This document shows, piece by piece, positions 7,733 through 16,905 of a stretch of DNA of 64,000 nt. Location: contig NZ_JAGGQP010000010.1 of the NCBI RefSeq assembly GCF_018613235.1, positions 51,657-115,656 on the forward strand. The letters are read 5' to 3'. How positions within the stretch are numbered: position 1 is the first letter of the stretch; the number at the start of each line of letters is the position of its first letter. The DNA is from Bacillus sp. ISL-41. Lineage in GTDB: Bacteria > Bacillota > Bacilli > Bacillales > Cytobacillaceae. The notes below the pieces were generated by a model. The model saw nothing but the letters and a program-made list of their open reading frames with translations, did no database searches and was not told the DNA's origin. Position numbers and translations under genes: made by a program.

Positions 7733-8572
7733 GTGGGATTTGTAAGTAAACATTTAGAAAGAGATTTAGCTTTGCCTAAACATCGTGACATTCTTTTGGA
7801 TAGTGCACTGACTGATTTAACATCTGATCCAAATGTTTTGGCAATTTATCAGGCGGGGTCATTAGCTAGAGGAAATTTCGACAATTACTCTGATATAGAT
7901 TTACATATTATTGTTAATCCAGAACTGAAAGCAGATTTTATTAAAGAGAAGCGTAACAGGGCAGCTAAATGGGGAAGTGTTTTATTTTACGAGGATTTTA
8001 ACCCTTCATCACCTGTTGTAGTTACCCATTATGATTGCTTTGTGAAAATAGACAGCTGGTATCATTCACCTGAGGAAGTTGCACCATCTATTTGGCTAAA
8101 AGGTTATAAGGTACTTTACGACCCGAAAAATATTATTAGTCATGTCATTCGTAGCTCATCACATAAAGTTTATAAACCTTCAGCAGGGGAAGTTGAGTTT
8201 TGGCGCGGGAAACTTCTGGCTTTCATACACGAAACTTATCGTGCCGTTATGAGGGGAGAAATCTACTATGCTCTATCAAATCTAGATCGAGTCCGCTGGT
8301 TAATCGTTTCTGGATGGTATATGGAAATGGAAGAACATCTGGATAGCCCTTATGGTGTTTGGTCAAAGATTGAGGGTGAAAGAAGCAAATTGGATCAAGG
8401 GCAATTATCGCTTTTAGAAAGTTGGGAATGCGGCCGGAATCCTAAACAAATTATGAATATAGTTGTCAATATCGTCCCGGAAATTCTTAGACTGAATAAA
8501 TACCTGAGCAATCAAGTGGAGATTGAAGATCACGAAGACCATATCAGGAAAGTCATAGATATGGTGATTTAA
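7733..8572 (+). CDS. nucleotidyltransferase-domain protein (aminoglycoside adenylyltransferase-like)
   Basis: About 279 residues. The nucleotidyltransferase signature is YQAGSLARGNFDNYSDIDLH, a GSx(10)DxD pattern whose two Asp residues bind metal. The C-terminal half is helical, as in nucleotidyltransferase proteins of the aminoglycoside-modifying type. No further evidence defines the substrate. GTG 7733 (MGFVSKHLERDL) lies downstream of AAGGAG at 7714-7719; GTG 7694 is also in frame but has no ribosome site. Confidence 0.85.
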   Translation: MGFVSKHLERDLALPKHRDILLDSALTDLTSDPNVLAIYQAGSLARGNFDNYSDIDLHIIVNPELKADFIKEKRNRAAKWGSVLFYEDFNPSSPVVVTHYDCFVKIDSWYHSPEEVAPSIWLKGYKVLYDPKNIISHVIRSSSHKVYKPSAGEVEFWRGKLLAFIHETYRAVMRGEIYYALSNLDRVRWLIVSGWYMEMEEHLDSPYGVWSKIEGERSKLDQGQLSLLESWECGRNPKQIMNIVVNIVPEILRLNKYLSNQVEIEDHEDHIRKVIDMVI

Positions 8573-8626
8573 TGACGGCAGTTTCCTGTATTCTTTATTG
8601 ATGAACTAAAAAAGGGGGGAGCACAC

Positions 8627-9154
8627 TTGATTTTTGTAATCAGACATGGACAAACAGACTTGAATAAAGAACGAAAAATGCAAGGGAGAAAGGGTTTGCC
8701 TTTGAACGAGTATGGAATAGAACAAGCCAAAGCATTGAGAGATAGGCTGCAAAAGATAAAATTCGATTTTGTCTTTTCTTCACCTCAGGATCGAGCAATG
8801 CAAACAGCAGAAATAGTTACCGGCCATAATGCCTTTAAAGATGATAGACTGGATGTTTTTGATTTAGGAGAAGCCGACAGGTTAAATGTTAACGAGGTGA
8901 AGATGGCTGGTCCATTACCTGATTCATCGGTTTATAAAGGGATTGAAGACCCTGATGTGTTTATAAAAAGGGTGTTTAGTTTTATGAAAGAACTTGAGAA
9001 TCAGCATAGAATAAGAGAGTTAAATATTCTTATTGCTGGCCACAGATGTACAACAGGCTGTATTGGGGCTTATTTTGAAGGGATACCAAGTGACAGGAAT
9101 ATATTAAAATTCTCATCCGATACTGGCGAGTATAAAACTTATGAATTTGAATGA
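8627..9154 (+). CDS. histidine phosphatase family protein
   Basis: A 175-residue phosphoglycerate-mutase-like phosphatase. The catalytic RHG motif is at IRHGQTDLN (residues 5-13), the second arginine is in FSSPQDRAMQTAEI, and the second histidine is in IAGHRCTTGC. The start is TTG 8627 with AAGGGGGG at 8612-8619, which puts RHG at the usual N-terminal place. Substrate unknown. Confidence 0.92.
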   Translation: MIFVIRHGQTDLNKERKMQGRKGLPLNEYGIEQAKALRDRLQKIKFDFVFSSPQDRAMQTAEIVTGHNAFKDDRLDVFDLGEADRLNVNEVKMAGPLPDSSVYKGIEDPDVFIKRVFSFMKELENQHRIRELNILIAGHRCTTGCIGAYFEGIPSDRNILKFSSDTGEYKTYEFE

Positions 9155-9219
9155 GTACTGTTGCAGCACATTTTCATATTTCAATAATACTAGGCTAACA
9201 TTAGTAGTGGGGTGTAAAT

Positions 9220-9414
9220 ATGCTATCAAATATTGGTGCGCCAGGTTTTGTCCTGCTTTTTAATATAGTTTTTTTGATTGCAAGTGTAATTATTATGTAT
9301 TTAGTCATTTTAAAAGCAGTCAGGGAAGGGATTAACCAATCTGTTGTTGGCCAATTTATCGAAAAACATTATGGAGTCAAAGCCAATAAAAGTGATTTAG
9401 ATAATGAAAAGTAA
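9220..9414 (+). CDS. small single-pass membrane protein
   Basis: A 64-residue protein with one strong membrane helix (FVLLFNIVFLIASVIIMYLVIL) and a charged C-terminal tail that ends KANKSDLDNEK. GTGGGGTG precedes the ATG. Followed by a terminator. Family not recognised. Confidence 0.75.
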   Translation: MLSNIGAPGFVLLFNIVFLIASVIIMYLVILKAVREGINQSVVGQFIEKHYGVKANKSDLDNEK

Positions 9415-9433
9415 TTTACAATTAACCCGAACG

Positions 9434-9469
9434 GGCGATGATCGAGGTAGGATTAATCGCCTTTTTTTC
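9434..9469 (+). terminator. intrinsic terminator
   Basis: GGCGAT...ATCGCC with a 16-nt interior and a run of T. Confidence 0.75.
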
Positions 9470-9646
9470 TGAATACATATACTCAATGTTGCTGGATAGC
9501 TGAATATGCGACTAAAGGGGGACAAAGTAAGTGGATAGTAATGACATTAGTGATCCAGCGGGTTTCCGCCCTTTGTATAGATTCCTTATTTAACCAAATG
9601 TCACGCGGCCATTAAGTCCGGCCAATGCTTTAAGGGGGAGCTTCTT

Positions 9647-10009
9647 ATGAAAAAGAGAAAATGGATTGTCTTGTCTTTAATAGGCGTAATTTTGATTGTT
9701 AGCACCACTTTCGCTTTAACAAAACCAAACGAAACAGATTTTGTAATATGGATGGAACAAACTTATGATGTTAATTGTTTAGATTATAATTGCGATGCAT
9801 TTAAGGTAAAAGTTATAGAGGATGGGGAAAACAAGGTGATTACAATGCAAGTTTCGAGCGGAGGATATTCACCAGGCACATTTGTAATGAAGAGAGAAGT
9901 GAATTATCGAAACTTTGATAATCCATCATATATTTTAGACCTAAATGTTATTGGATTTTTGGGGAAGATTTCATTGGTAGATGAAACAAAACGATTGACC
10001 AATGAGTAA
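9647..10009 (+). CDS. hypothetical exported or membrane-anchored protein
   Basis: A 120-residue protein. MKKRKWIVLSLIGVILIVST is a signal peptide or anchor with no lipobox. The rest is a small extracytoplasmic domain with two cysteines (NCLDYNC) that could form a disulfide. AAGGGGGAG precedes ATG 9647. Family not recognised. Confidence 0.75.
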   Translation: MKKRKWIVLSLIGVILIVSTTFALTKPNETDFVIWMEQTYDVNCLDYNCDAFKVKVIEDGENKVITMQVSSGGYSPGTFVMKREVNYRNFDNPSYILDLNVIGFLGKISLVDETKRLTNE

Positions 10010-10044
10010 TTATTTCTGAAGTTAATAAAGGGGATATTATCAAA

Positions 10045-10398
10045 ATGCGGGAAATAATATCTATTGCAGCTTTACAAGAAGCATTATTAAACTCTTGGTC
10101 AAAATATTCAAGTTCAAAATGGACTAAAGACAATCCTGCCAAGGGCCAGTGCGGTGTAACTGCATTAGTAGTGAATGATATCCTTGGGGGACAAATAAGA
10201 AAGACTTTATTATCTGAAGGATGGCATTATTACAACGAAATCAATGGTGAATGTTATGATTTTACGGATTCACAGTTCAATGAAGATATTGAGTATATGG
10301 ATATTCCATCGAATAGAGACGAAGCATTCTTGGATACAAATCAGGAACAATATGATTTTCTGAAACAGAGCTCGATGAATATTCTAAAAGATGGATAA
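10045..10398 (+). CDS. YunG-like protein
   Basis: A 117-residue soluble protein. AKGQCGVTALVVNDILGG followed by EGWHYYNEINGECYDFT matches what I recall of the YunG family. The Q-C pair near the start of a helix and a later conserved His suggest a papain-like fold (inference). AAAGGGG precedes the ATG. It lies 35 bp after the exported protein gene, so the two may be co-transcribed. Confidence 0.78.
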   Translation: MREIISIAALQEALLNSWSKYSSSKWTKDNPAKGQCGVTALVVNDILGGQIRKTLLSEGWHYYNEINGECYDFTDSQFNEDIEYMDIPSNRDEAFLDTNQEQYDFLKQSSMNILKDG

Positions 10399-10493
10399 AT
10401 GGAACGGCAAACGTAAAGCAGCTTTTACCTAGTTGAACAAAGTGGAAGGAAAGCTTAATGTAGAAAGGGTATTTTAAAAAAGGAGGTGCTGAT

Positions 10494-11135
10494 TTGTCAT
10501 TAAATATCTTTATGGCCAAGAATTTTCCAGATTTGCCTCTAAGGCCACCTTTATTTTATAACTGGAAAATAGGCATACGGTTTGAATTAGGGGTAGAGTT
10601 CGATCGAGATTACAATGACGAAAACAGTCCTTATGTACAAGAAGTTTACAAAAGGGCTATATCTTTATTTCATTCCCTGCATTCTAATAACGAGGAAATT
10701 ATTATCGTAGTGGACGCCGATGATTATGAAGATGGAAAGACCTATAAGCACAGAGGAAGGATTATTTCTCCATATTTGTACGAAAAAACAGCCCTATATA
10801 AATTGCAGCATAAGGGATTGCCTTATGTTTTCCCAGAAGATGACGAAGAAGGAAAATATAAAACTCACAGATTTGCTCTAAGATGCAAAGTTTCTGACCT
10901 CCGATACATTCCTTTGTTAAAAGCAATTTGCAATCAGGATTTAGGAATCCAGCCAAGTGTTTCTCATAGGATCTATTTTTTGAATGTGCAAAGGCAAACC
11001 ATATTCCACGTTTACGATGACAGGGGGTGTGATGTACTGGCTGCATCTCCGGAAGCAATAAAGGATATTTACCAAAGATATAACAGGTGGATATTAGATT
11101 ACGACAGAGCCGAAATAGATAAGGTATTTATCTAA
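10494..11135 (+). CDS. DUF3885 family protein
   Basis: A 213-residue soluble protein. FYNWKIGIRFELGVEF at about residues 21-36 and HRIYFLNVQRQTIFHVYDDR, with GCDVLAASPEAIKDIY after it, are characteristic of DUF3885, a family of unknown role. Start TTG 10494 has an excellent AGGAGGTG 6 nt upstream. It is probably single-gene. Confidence 0.9.
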   Translation: MSLNIFMAKNFPDLPLRPPLFYNWKIGIRFELGVEFDRDYNDENSPYVQEVYKRAISLFHSLHSNNEEIIIVVDADDYEDGKTYKHRGRIISPYLYEKTALYKLQHKGLPYVFPEDDEEGKYKTHRFALRCKVSDLRYIPLLKAICNQDLGIQPSVSHRIYFLNVQRQTIFHVYDDRGCDVLAASPEAIKDIYQRYNRWILDYDRAEIDKVFI

Positions 11136-11237
11136 AGGGAAATTTTAATGCTCTTAATGGCAGATTAGTGGAATAAATAAATTCTATTGCTTACCTAATA
11201 GCAGAGTTAGACAGTTCCAGTAAAAGGAGAACAAGTT

Positions 11238-11444
11238 ATGGATAATTGGTTATTTGTGTTCATCATGACCTTCATCGGAAGTTTTGTTTTAGTATATGGA
11301 TTAGGGTCTATTATTGGCGGAGATAATATTGAATTCCTTTATTTAATTTTGTTTATTATTCAGTTTTCTTTTACTACGACAATATTATTTCAGATCCTAC
11401 ATAAAGTGAAACAGTTGGATAAAAAGGAAAATCTTAAAGAGTAA
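11238..11444 (+). CDS. small two-helix membrane protein
   Basis: A 68-residue protein with helices WLFVFIMTFIGSFVLVYGLG and FLYLILFIIQFSFTTTILFQ and a charged tail KVKQLDKKENLKE. AAAAGGAGAAC precedes the ATG and a terminator follows. Family not recognised. Confidence 0.78.
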   Translation: MDNWLFVFIMTFIGSFVLVYGLGSIIGGDNIEFLYLILFIIQFSFTTTILFQILHKVKQLDKKENLKE

Positions 11445-11465
11445 ACTACTTTTGATAAAGTTTTA

Positions 11466-11492
11466 ATGCGCATCCATTGGGCTGCGCTTTTT
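11466..11492 (+). terminator. intrinsic terminator
   Basis: GCGCATCC/GGGCTGCGC stem followed by five T. Confidence 0.75.
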
Positions 11493-11628
11493 CATTTTGA
11501 CAGGTATTAATGGCTTCTCCCTAAGCTTCTCTATCACTACTGTTTTGCAAGAATATTTAAACAATATATAGATTTTTTGAGAAATTATGGTAATATTTAT
11601 CAGTGTAAAAATAGTTTAGGGGGATAAG

Positions 11629-12573
11629 ATGGAAAAGGTTATTGAGGTTAAAGGGATTTCGCGTTCTTATAAATTAAAAACAGGCTTGAAAAATGCATTG
11701 GATGATGTTTCTTTTGATGTGAAAAAAGGGGAAGTATTTGGGTTGCTTGGACCGAATGGGGCTGGTAAAACGACTACTATCAAAATATTAACTACTTTAT
11801 TGCTGCCTACTGCTGGTGAAGCCAAGATTCTCGGCTATGATGTTGCATCAGAGAGTCATATGATTCGCAATAGGATCAACTTTGTTTACGGAGGCGAAAG
11901 AGGCGTTTATGGAAGACTTACCGCAAAAGAGTATATGCATTATTTTTGTACGCTTTATAAGATTAAAAATAAAGAACAAGCTGGGTTGATTAAGGATTTA
12001 TTAAATCTTGTTAAATTAGAGGACGCTGAGGATCAAAAAATCCATACCTATTCCAAGGGTATGACTCAACGATTACATATTGCCAGATGTTTAATCAATA
12101 ATCCTGAGATTCTGTTTCTTGATGAACCGACAATTGGCCTGGACCCAATCGGGGCAAAATTATTGAGGGATATTGTAAGAGATTTATCAAGCAAAGGGAT
12201 TACCATCATTTTAACGACTCATTATATGCAGGAAGCCGATGAACTTTGTGATCGTATTGCTTTTATTAAAGGCGGGAAAATAAGCCTCATTGGCGAACCG
12301 GATTTCATAAAGCAGAGCTGTAACCACCTTAATCTTTACGAAGCTACGATGAGTATTTATGATATCGATAAGCTAAAAGCAGACCACTATCTCAATAAGC
12401 TGGAAATCGAAGTCATTAAAGAGCCTTATTATAGCTTGAATTTTGAAGTGAACGAAAATGATCTTGAAAGGGTATCTGCCTACTTAAACCAATTTGGAGA
12501 TATATTAAAATTGAGTAAGAGAGACATATCGCTTGAGGATGCCTATATCTATCATATGAAGGGTGTAGGGTGA
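11629..12573 (+). CDS. ABC transporter ATP-binding protein (DrrA-like)
   Basis: A 314-residue ATPase. Walker A is GPNGAGKTT, the signature motif is YSKGMTQRL, Walker B is EILFLDEPTIGLD and the switch His is in LTTHYMQEADELCD. The C-terminal extension of about 80 residues is usual in ABC-2 drug exporters of the DrrA type. AGGGGGATAAG precedes the ATG. It is the first gene of a three-gene operon with two membrane subunits at 12578 and 13333. Substrate unknown. Confidence 0.95.
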   Translation: MEKVIEVKGISRSYKLKTGLKNALDDVSFDVKKGEVFGLLGPNGAGKTTTIKILTTLLLPTAGEAKILGYDVASESHMIRNRINFVYGGERGVYGRLTAKEYMHYFCTLYKIKNKEQAGLIKDLLNLVKLEDAEDQKIHTYSKGMTQRLHIARCLINNPEILFLDEPTIGLDPIGAKLLRDIVRDLSSKGITIILTTHYMQEADELCDRIAFIKGGKISLIGEPDFIKQSCNHLNLYEATMSIYDIDKLKADHYLNKLEIEVIKEPYYSLNFEVNENDLERVSAYLNQFGDILKLSKRDISLEDAYIYHMKGVG

Positions 12574-12577
12574 GAAT

Positions 12578-13333
12578 ATGTATCTGCTAATAAGAGAAAT
12601 TAAATATTTTACTAACTTTAATAATAAGATGTATCAATTTCTGCTATTTTTCCAGCCCCTTATGTTTTTGTCGATTGTTTACTTTTTAAAGCAAATAAGG
12701 GGAGATATTAATTCAGATAAATTTGTGTTGGCATCTGCATTGATCAGCATGTGGAGCTATGTATTGTATTCATCAGGATCCGCGTTGATTTCACAGAAGT
12801 GGAATGACACACTTAAGCTGCTAATTGCTGCGCCAGCTTCCTTGTTTGTGGTCATTTTGACAAAAGCATTAAGTAATTCTGTTATTGCCTTGATCTCCAT
12901 GGCTTTAAGTTTTATTTACGCTCGATTTATTTTTCAATTCAACATCGGGATCGCCAACTACGGTTACTTCTTACTTTCCATACTCGTTCTGATGTTTTCT
13001 TTAAGTGTTGTAGGCCTTATTTTAGCCATAGTATTTGTTGCTTCTCAAAATGTTTTCGATTTCCAAAACCTGATCCTTACACCGATGATCTTGCTTTGCG
13101 GAGTGTTCATCCCTGTTGAACAGTTTCCAGTTGTGCTAAAATTCATTGCTTATCTGATACCAATGACCTGGGGAATCAAGTCAGTACAGGATACGTTAGT
13201 ATTATCCCAAACTATGTTTTCATCTATGGCGATTTCAATTGTAGTGAGGCTGATTTATTTATTCTTGGCTTATTTTATTGTGAAAAAAATTGAGGTAGTG
13301 TTGCGTAAGACCGGCAGTCTGGGGGCGATCTGA
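12578..13333 (+). CDS. ABC-2 type permease subunit 1
   Basis: A 251-residue membrane protein with six predicted helices. ILTPMILLCGVFIPVEQFP followed by LIPMTWGIKSVQD is the conserved ABC-2 region near the fifth helix. It begins 4 bp after the ATPase stop and its stop overlaps the start of the second permease, so the three proteins are likely made together. It probably forms a heterodimer with the next gene product. Confidence 0.93.
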   Translation: MYLLIREIKYFTNFNNKMYQFLLFFQPLMFLSIVYFLKQIRGDINSDKFVLASALISMWSYVLYSSGSALISQKWNDTLKLLIAAPASLFVVILTKALSNSVIALISMALSFIYARFIFQFNIGIANYGYFLLSILVLMFSLSVVGLILAIVFVASQNVFDFQNLILTPMILLCGVFIPVEQFPVVLKFIAYLIPMTWGIKSVQDTLVLSQTMFSSMAISIVVRLIYLFLAYFIVKKIEVVLRKTGSLGAI

Positions 13334-14118
13334 TGTTTTTAATCAATAAATATGGTTTTACTAACCTATCATATAAAGCGATCTATTCCTTTCAAACAAT
13401 TAGGTTATTTATCTTATTTCGTATTGTAGACCCGTTCATGCATTATATCTTTTTTGCAACATTAGCCAGCTCACTGGTTGGATCGGATTATTTAAAATAT
13501 GTTGTAATCGGCAACATCGCCTATTACACCTGCCAAACTATCATGATCAACTATATGAATATGTTCAGAATGGAACGAAGATATGGAACATTGGAATTGA
13601 ATATCGCTTCACCCACTCCGACACTGCTAATCATATTACTGAAGGGGATTGTTCCTCTGTTGGATGGGTTATTTGTATTCATCGTAGGCTTGATTATAGG
13701 GTGGGTGTTATTTGGTATCACAATGCCAGCCGGTAATTTGGATACACTGCTATTGCTTATACTTATTACCATGTTTTCCGTTATAAGTTTCTCATTGCTT
13801 TTTGCCTCAGTGAGCCTTTTGTTTTCTAATGTTAACTTATTCCTGAATATATCATTGGCGTTTTTCCAAGTCTTCTGCGGAGTCAACTTTTCAGTAACGT
13901 TATTGCCCGAGCCATTAGAATTGCTAGCCCGAATGCTCCCGCTTACCCATAGCATAGAAGCACTCCGCTCGATCTATAGCCTGGAGAATTATGATGTGTA
14001 TCAGCTGTTAGGTAAAGAAATTTTTATAGGCGTCTGTTACTTCACTGTGTCAGTCCTTTTAGTATCAGTAATGGAAAAGCTGGCACGGAAGAATGGGGCT
14101 TTATTGAAGAATATATAA
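13333..14118 (+). CDS. ABC-2 type permease subunit 2
   Basis: A 261-residue permease with six predicted helices. ERRYGTLELNIASPTP is the coupling segment typical of ABC-2 permeases and LLARMLPLTHSIEALRSIY the conserved pre-helix motif. ATG 13333 overlaps the preceding TGA. No promoter or terminator was seen between it and the Nudix gene at 14180, so read-through is possible. Confidence 0.93.
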   Translation: MFLINKYGFTNLSYKAIYSFQTIRLFILFRIVDPFMHYIFFATLASSLVGSDYLKYVVIGNIAYYTCQTIMINYMNMFRMERRYGTLELNIASPTPTLLIILLKGIVPLLDGLFVFIVGLIIGWVLFGITMPAGNLDTLLLLILITMFSVISFSLLFASVSLLFSNVNLFLNISLAFFQVFCGVNFSVTLLPEPLELLARMLPLTHSIEALRSIYSLENYDVYQLLGKEIFIGVCYFTVSVLLVSVMEKLARKNGALLKNI

Positions 14119-14179
14119 CTATTAAGCAATCAATGATTTTATAAAATTGATAATTAGAACAGAGGAAGGAGGTCAAATC

Positions 14180-14668
14180 ATGTCATTCCCTACGCATATC
14201 GTTTCCGCAGGCGGGTTTGTTGAAGATTCAGCAGGAAACATCCTTATAGTAAAAACACGGGATGGTGGGTGGGTTTACCCAGGAGGACAAGTTGAAGCTG
14301 GAGAAAATCTGATGGACGCTTTGGTTCGTGAAATCAAAGAAGAAAGCGGAATTAATGTCGAGGTGAGCTATTTAGTAGGAGTGTATTCAAATACAGGAAC
14401 TTTCAAATGGTATGATGGCGTGACGGATGTGCCCACCCAAGTGATATTTGATTTCGTATGTAAACCTGTTGGTGGCGAGTTATCTGTTTCCGAGGAAACA
14501 ACGGATAGCCGCTGGGTACCGAAGGACCGCGTTCTTGACTTTATCGCACATCCAGCCATTAGGACTCGGTATCAAGCCTATTTGGAATTTAATGGAAAGG
14601 TAAAGTACATGGAATATGTGAACGTTCCCAGCTTTACCATCAAACACAAGACTGGAATAACGATGTAG
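14180..14668 (+). CDS. Nudix hydrolase
   Basis: A 162-residue protein carrying a complete Nudix box: GGQVEAGENLMDALVREIKE followed by ESGI, i.e. Gx5Ex7REUxEExGU. Nudix enzymes hydrolyse nucleoside-diphosphate-linked compounds; the substrate here is unknown. ATG 14180 has GGAGGTC at 14168-14174, which excludes the longer in-frame start at 14147. It lies about 60 bp after the ABC operon. Confidence 0.93.
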   Translation: MSFPTHIVSAGGFVEDSAGNILIVKTRDGGWVYPGGQVEAGENLMDALVREIKEESGINVEVSYLVGVYSNTGTFKWYDGVTDVPTQVIFDFVCKPVGGELSVSEETTDSRWVPKDRVLDFIAHPAIRTRYQAYLEFNGKVKYMEYVNVPSFTIKHKTGITM

Positions 14669-14788
14669 TGGAATTCTCTACTAATATTGAAAATATTAAT
14701 ATAAGGAGAATCAACGAATCTGTTATTAACAGTAGGCAAGGATGAAGCAGGTTAATAATATTCGTAAATGACTGGAGGGTGCTGATCT

Positions 14789-15409
14789 TTGAAAAAATAT
14801 TATTCAATTTACAGTTTTATCTTCATTTTCGTTTTAGTATTGAGTTCAGGTTGCTCAAATTCAAATGACAATACCGGTACTATCTCAGTGAACTCCGATT
14901 CTGAGCACGTGAATACCTTTGAAGATTTAAACTTAGGTATTTTATTTGATTTTGACTTCACCTTGCCTAATGCTGATAAAAGCTGGGTGAATCTTTGGGT
15001 AGAGCGATACAATAAAGGAACAAAGGATACCAAAGCGCTAACGCAATTATCCTATGGTAACAGTCCAAATAAAGTTGACGAAGGGTCGATGGGTTTTGGA
15101 ATGATCAATCCAAACACTGAAGCCCCATTGGTATTTCTTTATGGTCCTGATGTAAGGACTCAACCCCAGGTCATTGAAAAAAAATCTAACGCTAATCGTC
15201 TTAGTACTTGGGACTATGCTATCAAGGGAAAAGTAAAGTTAAAATTGGGTGAAACAAAAATCCTGGCGGTATACAGGGAGACGGAAAATGATTCACTTAA
15301 TAATGTTGATTTACAGGATGAGGAAAATGTAAAAGAAATAATTGAACAAGATGATACGGTGTTGGTGTTAAAGGTAAAGATTGAAGAAAAGGATATAAAT
15401 CAAAACTAG
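14789..15409 (+). CDS. hypothetical lipoprotein
   Basis: A 206-residue protein with a lipoprotein signal: MKKYYSIYSFIFIFVLVLSSGC, lipobox LSSGC with Cys 22. An acidic, Asn-rich linker follows, then a domain with FTLPNADKSWVNLWVERYNKG. TTG 14789 has GGAGGGTG at 14773-14780. Family not recognised. It would be anchored to the outer face of the membrane. Confidence 0.8.
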   Translation: MKKYYSIYSFIFIFVLVLSSGCSNSNDNTGTISVNSDSEHVNTFEDLNLGILFDFDFTLPNADKSWVNLWVERYNKGTKDTKALTQLSYGNSPNKVDEGSMGFGMINPNTEAPLVFLYGPDVRTQPQVIEKKSNANRLSTWDYAIKGKVKLKLGETKILAVYRETENDSLNNVDLQDEENVKEIIEQDDTVLVLKVKIEEKDINQN

Positions 15410-15445
15410 AGACAGAACTTAATTATATGATGAACAAATATGTGT

Positions 15446-15477
15446 GCCTTAATCCTCGAAGGATCGAGGCATCTTTT
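15446..15477 (+). terminator. intrinsic terminator
   Basis: GCCTTAATCCT/AGGATCGAGGC stem followed by ATCTTTTT. Confidence 0.65.
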
Positions 15478-15560
15478 TGTTGAATTACTTACATATAAAC
15501 TCAATAAATTTTCAAAACAGACCTTGCTATAGCAAGTTTTTTAAAAAAGGGGATATAGTA

Positions 15561-16388
15561 ATGGTATTACCTGATATTGTCGAAAAAGTTATAAAGGATT
15601 ATATTAACCTATTAAATGACCATCTGCCTGGCACCATCGAAGGGGTATATATACATGGATCCCTCGCATTGGATGCCTACATTGATGATTCTAGTGACAT
15701 TGACTTTATTACGTTGATAAATCGCCAGTTAACAGAGGGAGATTCGGAAGCTTTATCATATATTCATAAAACAATTGAGAACAAATATAAGAAGCCAGAA
15801 ATGGACGGAGTATATGCTCTTCGCGAGGATATAGGGAAGTTACACAAAAGCAGCGATGATCACAAAGAATATCCGTATTATAACAATGGTAAACTGGCAT
15901 TCGGCGACTACTTTAATTTTAATCCTATAACCTGGTGGGTTTTAAAAAGTAAAGGAAAGAAGGTATTTGGACCGGAGATAGCAGACTTTAATATTGATAC
16001 TCAGCCACAGGAGCTAACTTCGTATGTAGTTGAAAACATGAATTTTTACTGGTCCAACAGGACTCAAATGGCAGAAGCATCAATTGATCAGTTGGTTAAG
16101 CTGCCATCCAGCGAAATTGATTTAGAAATAGAATGGACCGTTCTCGGGTTGCTGCGTCAATTTTATACGATTAAGGAAAACGATATAATTTCCAAGCTGG
16201 ACGCTGGGGAATATGGAATAAAACAGCTTCCAGTGGAATGGCACAATATTATTAGAGAAGCCATGAATATACGTAGTGGTGAAAAAGAAAAAATTTTTGA
16301 CTCAGAAATGAATAGATTGAATAGCACTTTAGGGTTCTCTAAATTTCTCATTCATCAATGTAATAATTTTGCAGGAAAAAATAAATAG
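15561..16388 (+). CDS. aminoglycoside nucleotidyltransferase-like protein (DUF4111-type C-terminus)
   Basis: A 275-residue protein. The nucleotidyltransferase core is VYIHGSLALDAYIDDSSDID followed by F (GSx10DxD). The all-helical C-terminal part (ILGLLRQFYTIKEND-like) resembles the AadA/ANT(9) partner domain, DUF4111. Such enzymes adenylylate streptomycin or spectinomycin in resistance genes, but many chromosomal relatives have unknown substrates. ATG 15561 has AAGGGGATATAG upstream. It is the second such protein in this region (see 7733) and ends in a perfect terminator. Confidence 0.88.
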   Translation: MVLPDIVEKVIKDYINLLNDHLPGTIEGVYIHGSLALDAYIDDSSDIDFITLINRQLTEGDSEALSYIHKTIENKYKKPEMDGVYALREDIGKLHKSSDDHKEYPYYNNGKLAFGDYFNFNPITWWVLKSKGKKVFGPEIADFNIDTQPQELTSYVVENMNFYWSNRTQMAEASIDQLVKLPSSEIDLEIEWTVLGLLRQFYTIKENDIISKLDAGEYGIKQLPVEWHNIIREAMNIRSGEKEKIFDSEMNRLNSTLGFSKFLIHQCNNFAGKNK

Positions 16389-16396
16389 TCTCGTAA

Positions 16397-16434
16397 AAAG
16401 AATTCAGTCCTAAAATATGGACTGAATTCTTTTT
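16397..16434 (+). terminator. intrinsic terminator
   Basis: Perfect AAGAATTCAGTCC/GGACTGAATTCTT with an 8-nt loop and a T run. It could also serve the convergent GNAT gene. Confidence 0.9.
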
Positions 16435-16488
16435 ATAGTAATTACTATCTGGTTGTGAAATACTTGGCGGTAATTTTCATATCTAAAA

Positions 16489-16905
16489 CTAAGATCCCGT
16501 CGTACTCCCTGACTGCTTCTCATAATTCCTTATAAGCATTCCGTTAGCTTTTATCAAGCCGAGTTTTTCGTAATAGGGGACCAGGTCATCGTCACAACAC
16601 AAGTCAATCATATATATTTCAGCAAGTTCGGTCATCATTCGAAGGACCAGATCCTTGCCGATACCTCTATTTTTGTACTCAGGCAGCACTTCAAGGAAGG
16701 GGATATAAGCGGATAGAACTCCATCACTAACTGCTGTGATGAACCCAACAACTTGATTGGTATCTTTGTCGAACGCTAAGACGACTTTGCTGCTGTTCTT
16801 TAATAACTTTAAATGAGTCTCTGGACTTGGCGGTGTTGGCCAACCGTCAAAAAAGCCTTCCAGCATTTCAGGTGTAATTCCCTCAAGTGAATTTTTATAT
16901 AACAT
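16489..16905 (-). CDS. GNAT family N-acetyltransferase
   Basis: A 138-residue protein. The core is VVGFITAVSDGVLSAYIPFL followed by EVLPEYKNRGIGKDLVLRMM, where Q/RxxGxG/A is the acetyl-CoA loop (here NRGIGK), then LCCDDDLVPYYEKLGL. The start chosen is MLYKNSLEG at 16905 with GGGAG upstream; a longer in-frame start at 16950 has no ribosome site. Substrate unknown. It is transcribed toward the nucleotidyltransferase gene. Confidence 0.9.
   Translation of the reverse strand: MLYKNSLEGITPEMLEGFFDGWPTPPSPETHLKLLKNSSKVVLAFDKDTNQVVGFITAVSDGVLSAYIPFLEVLPEYKNRGIGKDLVLRMMTELAEIYMIDLCCDDDLVPYYEKLGLIKANGMLIRNYEKQSGSTTGS

Noticed and set aside
9531..9593. 20-codon ORF from GTG 9531 with AAAGGGGG upstream
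   Set aside because: Too short, with no family support; the spacing is acceptable, so it cannot be excluded, but it is not reported as a gene.
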